A stretch of 64,000 nt of DNA from Pelagibacteraceae bacterium (GTDB lineage: Bacteria; Pseudomonadota; Alphaproteobacteria; HIMB59), in contig PAHR01000021.1 in the NCBI GenBank assembly GCA_002705265.1, forward strand, positions 1 through 64,000. The letters are read 5' to 3'. Under the pieces are notes generated by a model. That model was not told the DNA's origin, did not search any database, and saw only the letters and a program-made list of their open reading frames with translations. Positions 28,772 through 37,716 of this stretch are shown piece by piece; within the stretch, counting starts at the first letter, position 1; each line of letters opens with the position of its first letter. The translations under genes and the position numbers were made by a program.

Positions 28772-30205
28772 TTGGAAGATTTAATAATAATAGGTGGTGG
28801 AATTAATGGCGCTGGAATTGCGAGAGATGCTGCGGGCAGAGGATTAAAAGTTACGCTAATTGAAAAAGGGGACTTGGGAGCAAAAACTTCTTCATGGTCA
28901 ACTAAATTAATTCATGGTGGTATTCGTTATTTAGAAAATTATGAATTTAGATTAGTTAGAGAATCTCTTAAAGAGAGAGAAGTAATAAAAAAAATTGCCC
29001 CACATATTACAAAGCCGATGCGATTTGTATTGCCCCATGTACCTAGTTTGAGATCAACGTGGTTAATTCGATTAGGTCTCGCTTTATATGATCGGCTTGG
29101 GGGGATTACTACATTTCCAAAATCTAGAGTAATTTCATTAAACAAGGAATTTGAAAACAATCCAATTAAATCAAATTTTAAAATAGGATATGAGTACTCT
29201 GATTTATTTGTTGATGACTCGCGCCTAGTTCTTTTGAATGCGGAGGACGCTATAAATAGAGGTGCGCGTATTTTTACAAATACAAATATATCTAAAGCAG
29301 TAAGAAAAAAAAATAGTTGGAATATTTATTTAGAAAATGGGGATATGTTATCATCAAAAGTTATTATTAATGCTGCTGGCCCTTATGCTTTAGAAGTATT
29401 GGAAAATATTTTTGGTATTCATTCAAAGAAAAAAATTCGTCATGTTCAAGGCAGCCACATAGTTGTGAAAAAATTATATAAAGGGGACCAAGCTTATATT
29501 CTTCAATTAGACGATAAAAGAATAATATTTTTGATACCATATTTAGAGCAATACACTTTGATTGGAACCACTGATAATGAAGTTAAAAGTTTTGAAAATC
29601 CCAAAATAACCAATCAAGAAAAAAACTATCTCATTAACGCAGTAAATAATTTTATAAAAACAAAAATGAGTGAACAGGATATAGTTTGGTCTTATTCTGG
29701 GGTTAGACCATTAGTTGAGGACTATAATAAAAAAGCATCAAAAGTAACAAGGGATTATACTTTCGAAATTGAAGAGAAGAATGCTCCAATTCTTACAATC
29801 TTTGGTGGGAAGCTAACTACTTATAGAAAGTTGTCAGAACATGCATTAGAAAAGCTTTCAAAATATTTGGTATTTTCTAAAGAATCATGGACAGACAAAA
29901 AAATTCTTCCTGGGGGGAGCGCAAAGTCACAAGTAAAAATACAGTTACCAAATAAATTTTTAGAAAGATTTGAGAGTGCTTACGGCAGTAAAATAATCAA
30001 ATTAAATCAGTATTATAATGAATTAAAAAATGGCGGGGAGATAATTACCAAAGATCTTTATGAATTTGAAATTAAATATTTAGTTAAGGAAGAAATGGCA
30101 AAAACATCAGACGATATTCTCTTTAGAAGAACAAAATTAGGTATTAATTTTCCAATAAGCAAAATAGCTAAATTAGAAGCTATTTTAAAAAAATACCTAA
30201 TATAA
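28772..30205 (+). CDS. FAD-dependent glycerol-3-phosphate dehydrogenase family (GlpD/EryB-like)
   Basis: IIIGGGINGAGIARDAAGRGLKVTLIEKGDLGAKTSSWSTKLIHGGIRYLE; probable TTG start at 28772 just after the upstream stop (track ORF start 28658 lies inside the preceding CDS). Confidence 0.9.
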   Translation: MEDLIIIGGGINGAGIARDAAGRGLKVTLIEKGDLGAKTSSWSTKLIHGGIRYLENYEFRLVRESLKEREVIKKIAPHITKPMRFVLPHVPSLRSTWLIRLGLALYDRLGGITTFPKSRVISLNKEFENNPIKSNFKIGYEYSDLFVDDSRLVLLNAEDAINRGARIFTNTNISKAVRKKNSWNIYLENGDMLSSKVIINAAGPYALEVLENIFGIHSKKKIRHVQGSHIVVKKLYKGDQAYILQLDDKRIIFLIPYLEQYTLIGTTDNEVKSFENPKITNQEKNYLINAVNNFIKTKMSEQDIVWSYSGVRPLVEDYNKKASKVTRDYTFEIEEKNAPILTIFGGKLTTYRKLSEHALEKLSKYLVFSKESWTDKKILPGGSAKSQVKIQLPNKFLERFESAYGSKIIKLNQYYNELKNGGEIITKDLYEFEIKYLVKEEMAKTSDDILFRRTKLGINFPISKIAKLEAILKKYLI

Positions 30206-30319
30206 AGCTAACATGATCGGTAAATAAAAAATTAAAGAAATATTTAGCTAAATGATAAAAATTAAAAGTTATATTATTTAGTATCTTGTTTTATCAAAAT
30301 AATTTACCACATATTTAAC

Positions 30320-31192
30320 ATGGAACTAATAAAAGATATAAGCCAAGAAAATTTTCTAAAAGAAGTAGTTGAAGAATCCAAGACATTGCCTGTATTGGTT
30401 GATTTTTGGGCTCCTTGGTGCGGGCCATGTAAACAACTTACTCCTTTACTTGAAAAAATAGTTAATGAAAATAATGGTAAAATCTTACTAGCTAAAATCA
30501 ATGTTGATGACAATAAAGAACTAGCTGCTAAACTAAATGTTCAGTCAATACCGACTGTTTATGCGTTTGTTAACGGTAAGCCAATTGATGCATTTCAAGG
30601 CGCACAGCCTGAAGATAAAATTAGACAGTTGATCGCAAAAATGATCGAACTAACACCAGGCAATGAAATCCAAAAATTATTAGAGGAAGCAAATAGCAAA
30701 TTTAAAGAAGAATTATTTGAGGAAGCACAAACTATTTACGAAAAACTTATAGGAATGGATTCTTCTAATCAAAATATAATTATTGGGCTGTTAAGAACTT
30801 ATTATCAACTTAAAAAAAACAACGAGGCTATTGAGCTTTATGAGTCACTTGACTCTGAAATAATCAAAAACGATGAAATTGAAAAAATTATTAACTTAAT
30901 TAAATCATTTAATAATCCAGAATTTAATGAAGAAGAACTTAATGAGATAAATAATTTCGTATTAAAAAATCCTAATGACAAAAAAGAAAGATTTAAATTG
31001 TCGAACATGTTATTGAAACAACAAAAAATTAAAGAAGCTTTTGATCATTTACTCTTAATTTATGAACAAGATCCTAACTGGAATGATTCAGCAGCAAAAC
31101 AAAAACTTTTGGAATATTTTGAAATGCTCGGCGCAGGAGATTCAAATGTTATTGCAGCTAGAAAAAAATTATCTAGTATGATGTTTAAGTAA
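30320..31192 (+). CDS. Thioredoxin-domain/TPR protein (CnoX/YbbN-like)
   Basis: VLVDFWAPWCGPCKQLTPLLEK with CGPC active site; C-terminal TPR-like helices. Confidence 0.9.
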   Translation: MELIKDISQENFLKEVVEESKTLPVLVDFWAPWCGPCKQLTPLLEKIVNENNGKILLAKINVDDNKELAAKLNVQSIPTVYAFVNGKPIDAFQGAQPEDKIRQLIAKMIELTPGNEIQKLLEEANSKFKEELFEEAQTIYEKLIGMDSSNQNIIIGLLRTYYQLKKNNEAIELYESLDSEIIKNDEIEKIINLIKSFNNPEFNEEELNEINNFVLKNPNDKKERFKLSNMLLKQQKIKEAFDHLLLIYEQDPNWNDSAAKQKLLEYFEMLGAGDSNVIAARKKLSSMMFK

Positions 31193-31842
31193 TGAACGAA
31201 AATACAAAGAAATTATTTGAAGTTGGTGCTTCAGATATTCCAAATCAACTGCCAATTTTTCCCTTAGATAATGTTTTATTATTACCTTTTGGCAAGTTAC
31301 CTTTAAATATTTTTGAAGAAAGATACATAAATATGATTTTTGATGTCCTTCAAAATAAGAGGTTAGTGGGAATTGTTCAGCCCAAAAACAATAATGGAGA
31401 TTTTTTTAAAGTAGGGTGTGTTGGAAAAATTACATCCTATATTGAAACGCCAGATCATAGAATTGTATTAAATTTGGACGGGGTTTGTCGCTTTAATTTA
31501 CTAGACTCCCAACTAACAACCAAAGGATACCATAAAGCTAATATTTCTATTGATAATTTTATTCATGACATAGACCTTATTGAACCAATGATAGATAGGG
31601 AAAATCTTATTAAAAAATATACAAATTTTTTTAAAATTAAGAAATATGAACTTGACTTAGACGTGCTTGAAGAAACTTCAAATTTGCAATTAATAACTAC
31701 TCTTACAATGCTTGCTCCATTCAATAAAATTGATAATCAAGCTATACTTGAAGCTAAAAATCTTTCTGAAAGATTAAAGGTTATAAACTCTATATTAGAT
31801 CTCAATACTTTTAAAATAGTTGGAAGTACATCGAAACATTAA
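31192..31842 (+). CDS. LON peptidase substrate-binding (N-terminal) domain protein
   Basis: LPIFPLDNVLLLPFGKLPLNIFEERYINMI; no protease domain. Confidence 0.88.
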   Translation: MNENTKKLFEVGASDIPNQLPIFPLDNVLLLPFGKLPLNIFEERYINMIFDVLQNKRLVGIVQPKNNNGDFFKVGCVGKITSYIETPDHRIVLNLDGVCRFNLLDSQLTTKGYHKANISIDNFIHDIDLIEPMIDRENLIKKYTNFFKIKKYELDLDVLEETSNLQLITTLTMLAPFNKIDNQAILEAKNLSERLKVINSILDLNTFKIVGSTSKH

Positions 31843-32981
31843 TCGAATATTTTATTTTTTCCCATTGCCTGTTGAACAAAGACCTCTCTAATAAAATTAA
31901 AATTCTTTAAAACTTTCAAGCTGGCTTTCCCAAAAAATTTTGTAATTGGGCTGTTAGAATTATATGTTTTGTTAATTATTTCTGTAAAGAAAAAATAAAT
32001 AGAGCTTTCAAATTTTCTTTGATAATAAAATAATTTATTAAAATTTTTAGACGAAAGTCCTTCGGTTTCTATCAACTTATTAAGTCCTTGAATATCTTTG
32101 ATGCCTAAATTCCATCCTTGCCCCGCTACAGGGTGTATTGATCTTGAACAATCTCCTAAAAATATTAAATTTTCAAATACATTTATAGAATTAAATAAAT
32201 ACGGGCTAATCTTGTATGAAAAAAAATCTTTTGATAAGTTTATTTTCCCATGAGTTTTATAAAAATTTTTCTTTATAATATTTTTTAATTCTACAAATGA
32301 TATTTCATCTTTTGTAGAATATATAAATGTCGAATATGTATTATTTTTATATGGGGCCGGCAAAGCCGCCAAAGGTCCATTTTTTGTAAAATATTCATAG
32401 GCTTTATTATTGTGATTAAAAGAATGATAAAAAAACCCAACATAAGCTCTATGACCTGAAGATCCTTTAAAAAAATATTTTGGGTTTACTTTTTTTTGTA
32501 TTTCTTTTCCTGTTGCAATAATTACTTTTTCAAAATTATAAGTTTTATTCTTTATTTTGATAATCTTTTGCTTATTTAGTTCCTCTAGCCCCACTAAGGT
32601 TTTATCTAATAATGATTTTTTTTTTAATAAATACTTATGGGATTTTGCCAAAAGATCTTTATTAAAAATTACAGAACCCATAGTTTCGTTATTATTTTCG
32701 AAAATTAAGCTTTCATTTTCCTGATAATGAGTCTTAATAATAATTTGATTTATGTCCTTCTGCTCTTTTTTAAGATCTCTCCACATGTCTATTGATTCTA
32801 AAAAATCCCTAGAATTAGCGTTTATAGCCAAAGTTCTTTGATCATCATATTTATTAGATATTTTCTCTTTTTCAATTACGAGAACCTTGTGCTTTTTTTT
32901 GATTAATGAGATTGCCAATAAAGAGCCAATTAACCCAGATCCGACAATCAAAAAATCATATTTAAGTATTTTATTTTCCAT
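31839..32981 (-). CDS. UbiH/UbiF-family FAD-dependent monooxygenase
   Basis: FLIVGSGLIGSLLAISLIKK; LIFLGDCSRSIHPVAGQGWNLGIKD. Confidence 0.87.
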   Translation of the reverse strand: MENKILKYDFLIVGSGLIGSLLAISLIKKKHKVLVIEKEKISNKYDDQRTLAINANSRDFLESIDMWRDLKKEQKDINQIIIKTHYQENESLIFENNNETMGSVIFNKDLLAKSHKYLLKKKSLLDKTLVGLEELNKQKIIKIKNKTYNFEKVIIATGKEIQKKVNPKYFFKGSSGHRAYVGFFYHSFNHNNKAYEYFTKNGPLAALPAPYKNNTYSTFIYSTKDEISFVELKNIIKKNFYKTHGKINLSKDFFSYKISPYLFNSINVFENLIFLGDCSRSIHPVAGQGWNLGIKDIQGLNKLIETEGLSSKNFNKLFYYQRKFESSIYFFFTEIINKTYNSNSPITKFFGKASLKVLKNFNFIREVFVQQAMGKNKIFD

Positions 32982-33007
32982 TGTTGTGAATATATTAATT
33001 TTATACC

Positions 33008-35071
33008 ATGAGTTATAAGTTTTTTCCTAATTCATTATTATTATTACTGAATAAATTATGGGGCTGGATACAATTTGTAATTTATTTAGCTTTATTTATA
33101 TATTTTGCTGTTTCGCTTTATTCGTTTAATCCCAATGATAGTTCGCTGTTTGTTATTTCTTCAGACCCTATTAGTAATTATTTTAATAAATACGGGTCTT
33201 ACTTATCTAGTTTTTTAATATATTTTTTTGGATCCTTTTCTTGTCTTATTCCAATATTTTTTTTAATAGGATGTTTTCATAAAATTAATAAATCAAATTT
33301 TGAATTTATTTTCTTAAGATTATTAATTTATCTTATTTCTATAATTTTAATTGAACAAATATTTATTTTTTACAACATCAATCTTAATTTATTTGGGGAA
33401 AATTATATTTGGGGAATAATTGGGTTGCGGCTATACGGATTATACCAAAATCTATATTTTGATTTATTGCTTTTAGCATTGGGACTTATCGGGGTGTTTG
33501 TTTCACTTAATATATTTAGTTTTTTCAAATTAAAATTAAGTTTTAAATTTTTCAAGTTAAAAAAAATTAAATCTCATTCTACTAGCAAAGCTAAAAAATT
33601 TGATCCATTAGTTTCTAAAAACTTTCCAACGGATATAAATGAAAATATAGCCGAAACAGATAAAATAATGTTATCAAAATATACAAAGCCATCTTTAGAT
33701 AACCTGAACAATGAAAAAAATAAATCTACCGACAAGGTTGATAAAGATCTTTTAAAAGATGATGCAAAATTTATTGAGGGTGTATTTAACGATTTTAATA
33801 TTACTATTGAGGTTATAAATATAAAAGTTGGTCCGGTGGTTACTCTTTATGAAGTTCTGCCAGCACCAGGTATAAAAATTAACTCAATTATAAATTTAGC
33901 TGATGATATTTCTAGAAGCATGGGCGCAACATCAGTTAGAATTGCTCAGGTGTTTGGCACAAAATTTATTGGCATTGAAATTCCTAATAAAGAAAGGGAG
34001 GTTGTTACTATAAGAGAGCTAATCGCCTCTAGTGAATTTAAAAAAACAGGCGGTAAAATACCAATATGTATAGGCAAGGATATTACAGGAAATACAGAGG
34101 TAATTGACTTAACAAGAACCCCTCACTTACTAGTAGCTGGTACGACTGGATCAGGAAAGTCGGTTTTTATTAATAGTATGCTAACTAGTATTCTTTACAA
34201 ATTCTCTCCGTCAGAATTGAGATTAATATTGATTGATCCTAAAATGTTGGAATTGAGCGTTTATAATGACATACCTCATTTACTAACACCCGTTGTTACA
34301 GAACCAAGAAAATCGGTCACTGCTTTAAAGTGGGTTTGTTTAGAAATGGAGAGAAGATATAAGGTTATGAATGAAGTTGGCTCAAGAACATTAGAAAACT
34401 ATAACGCTGACGCAAAAGACAAAATGCCATTCATTGTAATAGTAATTGATGAAATGGCAGACTTAATGATGACAGCCGGAAAAGAAGTTGAACATTACGT
34501 CCAAAGATTAGCTCAAATGGCTAGGGCTTGCGGCATACATTTAGTTATGGCCACACAGCGTCCAAGTGTGGATATTATAACAGGTAGCATAAAGGCAAAT
34601 TTTCCTACAAGAATTAGTTTTCAAGTAGCGAGCAAATATGACAGCAGAACTATTCTTGGCGAAGTGGGTGCCGAGCAGCTTTTAGGCAATGGTGATATGC
34701 TAATGATGAAAAACGGTAGCAGCATACTTAGATACCAATCTGCATTTATGTCAGACAAAGAAGTACAAAAAATGATTAAAGAAATTAAATCACATCAAGA
34801 AGTTCAATATGTTGAAGAAATAGGAAATATAATTAACAGTGACTCTGAAAACGGAATTAATTTAAAATTAAGCACTGAGGACGAAGAGCTCATTACTAAG
34901 TCAATCGATTTAATAAAAAGCAGTGGAAGGGCATCTACAAGTTACCTTCAAAGAAATTTTCAAATAGGATATAACAAGGCGGCAAGAATAATGGAGGTTT
35001 TAGAGGAAAGAGGAGTTGTTTCATCGCCCAATCATTCTGGTAAAAGAGAAGTTTTAATAAATACTAATTGA
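33008..35071 (+). CDS. ftsK: DNA translocase FtsK/SpoIIIE
   Basis: N-terminal TM segments; LVAGTTGSGKSVFINSML; ATQRPSVDIITG; C-terminal gamma winged helix TSYLQRNFQIGYNKAARIMEVLEERGVV. Confidence 0.96.
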   Translation: MSYKFFPNSLLLLLNKLWGWIQFVIYLALFIYFAVSLYSFNPNDSSLFVISSDPISNYFNKYGSYLSSFLIYFFGSFSCLIPIFFLIGCFHKINKSNFEFIFLRLLIYLISIILIEQIFIFYNINLNLFGENYIWGIIGLRLYGLYQNLYFDLLLLALGLIGVFVSLNIFSFFKLKLSFKFFKLKKIKSHSTSKAKKFDPLVSKNFPTDINENIAETDKIMLSKYTKPSLDNLNNEKNKSTDKVDKDLLKDDAKFIEGVFNDFNITIEVINIKVGPVVTLYEVLPAPGIKINSIINLADDISRSMGATSVRIAQVFGTKFIGIEIPNKEREVVTIRELIASSEFKKTGGKIPICIGKDITGNTEVIDLTRTPHLLVAGTTGSGKSVFINSMLTSILYKFSPSELRLILIDPKMLELSVYNDIPHLLTPVVTEPRKSVTALKWVCLEMERRYKVMNEVGSRTLENYNADAKDKMPFIVIVIDEMADLMMTAGKEVEHYVQRLAQMARACGIHLVMATQRPSVDIITGSIKANFPTRISFQVASKYDSRTILGEVGAEQLLGNGDMLMMKNGSSILRYQSAFMSDKEVQKMIKEIKSHQEVQYVEEIGNIINSDSENGINLKLSTEDEELITKSIDLIKSSGRASTSYLQRNFQIGYNKAARIMEVLEERGVVSSPNHSGKREVLINTN

Positions 35072-35597
35072 CATCTAGTTTGATTTTACCTTTTGAAGTT
35101 TTAAAATTTAAATAGTATTCACTAAAATCAAAAATAAGGTTTCTCAAGTTAGTTAGATGAGTGTCTAATTTATTTTCAAAAATTTCTTTATCTCTTGGCC
35201 ATATATCTAAATATAAATCCTTTTTATAAATGCCCTCTTTGTAGCAAACCAAAGAAGACATAATTGTATTTTGTGTCTCGCTCAACCAGATTGACTTATT
35301 ATTATATTTTATATTCCCGCTGCTAACGTAATAGGTCAAATCACCAATAATTTCATAATAATTATGTTGAATTTCATAGATAATTTTCATTAGATCCGAA
35401 TAATGAAAAGGTTTTTGCAATGTATAATTTTTATTAATATTGTCACTTATTGTAATTAATTTTTCAGCTGAGAAAAAATTTAATTTTAAGAGTCTGTGGT
35501 TTTTACTGTCTAAGACTTTATAGCTAGTAACTTGCTTGATTGTGGTCTCTATAAAATTTTCTAATTGTGTATCGTTGGAGCTAACTGCTAAAAACAT
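35064..35597 (-). CDS. Small winged-helix protein resembling a degenerate OmpR-type response regulator
   Basis: 177 aa; PFHYSDLMKIIYEI resembles the receiver beta5-alpha5 (Kpf...L) region; C-terminal LSETQNTIMSSLVCYKEGIYKKDLYLDIWPRD..LDTHLTNLRNLI resembles Trans_reg_C. Confidence 0.5.
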   Translation of the reverse strand: MFLAVSSNDTQLENFIETTIKQVTSYKVLDSKNHRLLKLNFFSAEKLITISDNINKNYTLQKPFHYSDLMKIIYEIQHNYYEIIGDLTYYVSSGNIKYNNKSIWLSETQNTIMSSLVCYKEGIYKKDLYLDIWPRDKEIFENKLDTHLTNLRNLIFDFSEYYLNFKTSKGKIKLDVN

Positions 35598-36088
35598 TAC
35601 TGGTATCTAAAAACCGGGTTTTCACTAAAAAATAAATTATTTATCGGTTTATTTAAATTACAATTTTTTAAATAAAGACTTAATTTAGCACGATTACTAT
35701 CTATAGATATTCTTTTTATAAATTTTTTACTTTTGTTAAATTCCAATTTAATATCAATATCATCTTGCCTTATGTTGCTCGGTATGTCTGGGAACTTTGA
35801 AGCTATGTCCATCATTTGATCAATTACTTGAATAGTTTGTGTAAAGGGTTTGGTCGTTTTATTTTTGTTATTGTATAAGAAGGTGCCTTTTTTATTGATA
35901 AAAATTATAAATAGATCTTTGCTAAAATATTCATAACGTAATTTATTTTCTTTATATAAAATTAATCCTTGATTAATGCTTCCATTAGAGTGAGCTTCTT
36001 CAAAGTTGCATGCAAAGCTCAAATCTGAAGCAATGGTATTTTTTGCAAAAGTAACTAAAAAAAATAAACTTATAATTATCTTATTCAT
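35597..36088 (-). CDS. LolA-like outer-membrane lipoprotein carrier/periplasmic protein
   Basis: Signal peptide; SNGSINQGLILYKENKLRYEYFSKDLFIIFINKKGTFLYNNKNK pattern as in LolA; next to ftsK. Confidence 0.6.
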   Translation of the reverse strand: MNKIIISLFFLVTFAKNTIASDLSFACNFEEAHSNGSINQGLILYKENKLRYEYFSKDLFIIFINKKGTFLYNNKNKTTKPFTQTIQVIDQMMDIASKFPDIPSNIRQDDIDIKLEFNKSKKFIKRISIDSNRAKLSLYLKNCNLNKPINNLFFSENPVFRYQ

Positions 36089-36716
36089 AAAAAAAAGAGG
36101 ATCCTATTCTTAACATATTGCTTTCACATGCTAGGGCTTCTTGATAATCATTGCTCATTCCCATGCTTAATAAAAGATTTTTGTTTATAGAGTTTTTGAT
36201 TTCAATCATTTTTTGAAAATAAATTTTAGCTTTATTATTATTAGGAGGGATGCACATCAATCCTTGGATTGGCAATTCTGAACTTTTACAATAAAAATAA
36301 AAATCTTTTATTGACTTAATTGGCACGCCCGATTTTTGTTGCTCTTCGCCTATATTAATTTGAATATAAAAATTTTGAGTTAAAGAGCTTTCATCTCTTT
36401 GTTTTACAATTTCTTTTACTAATTTTTCTCTGTCTAAGGTTTGGATAACATCAAATACCTTTAATGCCAGCCCAGCCTTATTAGATTGTAGGGGCCCTAT
36501 GAGATGCAATTTAATGTTATTATATTTTTTTCTTAATTCGCTAAATTTTATACTTGCCTCTTGAACTTTGTTTTCACCAAACAAGAAGTGATTTTGTTTA
36601 ATAATTTGCTCAATAAGAACCAAAGGTCTGTTTTTTGTTACAGCCATTACTTCACAAAAAGGATATTCTGTTACTTCATTTTTAATCTTTTCAAAAAATT
36701 CTTTATTAAATTGCAT
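36081..36716 (-). CDS. YggS/PROSC-family PLP homeostasis protein
   Basis: VMAVTKNRP (PLP lysine), FGENKVQEA, LHLIGPLQSNKA, INIGEEQQKSG, MGMSNDYQEAL. Confidence 0.93.
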   Translation of the reverse strand: MQFNKEFFEKIKNEVTEYPFCEVMAVTKNRPLVLIEQIIKQNHFLFGENKVQEASIKFSELRKKYNNIKLHLIGPLQSNKAGLALKVFDVIQTLDREKLVKEIVKQRDESSLTQNFYIQINIGEEQQKSGVPIKSIKDFYFYCKSSELPIQGLMCIPPNNNKAKIYFQKMIEIKNSINKNLLLSMGMSNDYQEALACESNMLRIGSSFFYE

Positions 36717-37681
36717 TAAAAATATTTAGCTATTAATTCCCCGCAATCTCTATCAATAATTTTTTTATCTTTGTTTGAAATTTCAATTTCATTAAGATGC
36801 TTATTATTAATTTGCAGAGTGCTTGCTAATTTATTTAGCTCTTGGGAGTTTATGTTTATTTCAATGCCCGACTCTTTTAAATGACCTGCTATCTCTATTA
36901 ATTTGTCTTCTAAATTAGATAGTAAATCATCAAAATTAATTATTAATCCTCTTAGGGAATTTTGAACGTTTTCATTAGTCCAGCTTGATACATTTACCGA
37001 CCAAGATTTACGCTGTTCTTGACAAGTCTTGGTTTTGTTATTTTGTTCTGAGTGTATTTGCAAGGGCTTATCATCTAAACCACATAACAAATTAATTATT
37101 TCATTACTTTCATATCCTGAATGCCGCAAGTCATCAAAAATTTTATATGGATGTTTTATTATATAAATAAAACATTTTGTAAGTTTTGAATGAGTGAAAT
37201 ATGTGTTCTTGTTATATTCAAAGAAAGCGCTACTTGTATTTAATGTTTTAAGATTAGGATTTTTATTATTTACTAGAATTTGAAAATAGTAATGTGATTT
37301 TAAGAATATATCGTTAACTGTAGAATAGTCTTCCAATTCTTTATCGTTAAGAACTGAAAGAACCTCTTGATAAAAATTAAAGTTTTTAATACTTAAATTT
37401 GATGTATTGGAAATTATTTGCGACACAATATTTGAAGCAAGAACCGCATCTTCTGGATTAAAAGAATTGGCCCATATTATATTGTCATTAAATAAATAAC
37501 TCAGATCTTCAACATCTATAAATTTATCTGCGTTATATCTTAGATATTGATTAGCTATATTTGGGTCTAGTTTTTTAATGTTATTAAAATGCTCTTTAAA
37601 ATCGGTAAAATCTTGACTGTCTATACATTGATTTAGTATTTTAGTACTATATTGTAATTTTATATTTTTTAAAAAACTCAT
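36716..37681 (-). CDS. Hypothetical protein with remote sulfotransferase-like features
   Basis: CFIYIIKHPYKIFDDLRHSGY, KSWSVNVSSWTN, GLIINFDDLLSNLEDKLIEIAGHL resemble C-terminal sulfotransferase elements; no clear P-loop-like PAPS motif. Confidence 0.45.
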   Translation of the reverse strand: MSFLKNIKLQYSTKILNQCIDSQDFTDFKEHFNNIKKLDPNIANQYLRYNADKFIDVEDLSYLFNDNIIWANSFNPEDAVLASNIVSQIISNTSNLSIKNFNFYQEVLSVLNDKELEDYSTVNDIFLKSHYYFQILVNNKNPNLKTLNTSSAFFEYNKNTYFTHSKLTKCFIYIIKHPYKIFDDLRHSGYESNEIINLLCGLDDKPLQIHSEQNNKTKTCQEQRKSWSVNVSSWTNENVQNSLRGLIINFDDLLSNLEDKLIEIAGHLKESGIEININSQELNKLASTLQINNKHLNEIEISNKDKKIIDRDCGELIAKYF

Positions 37682-37716
37682 TATAATAAATAAGATGTAT
37701 GATCTATGTTTAAATT

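Noticed and set aside
1436-30205. Genomic island or prophage origin of the catabolic region
   Set aside because: No integrase, transposase, direct repeats or phage genes seen; the tRNA-Gly at 298-372 is a possible attachment site but no repeated tRNA 3' end was noticed.
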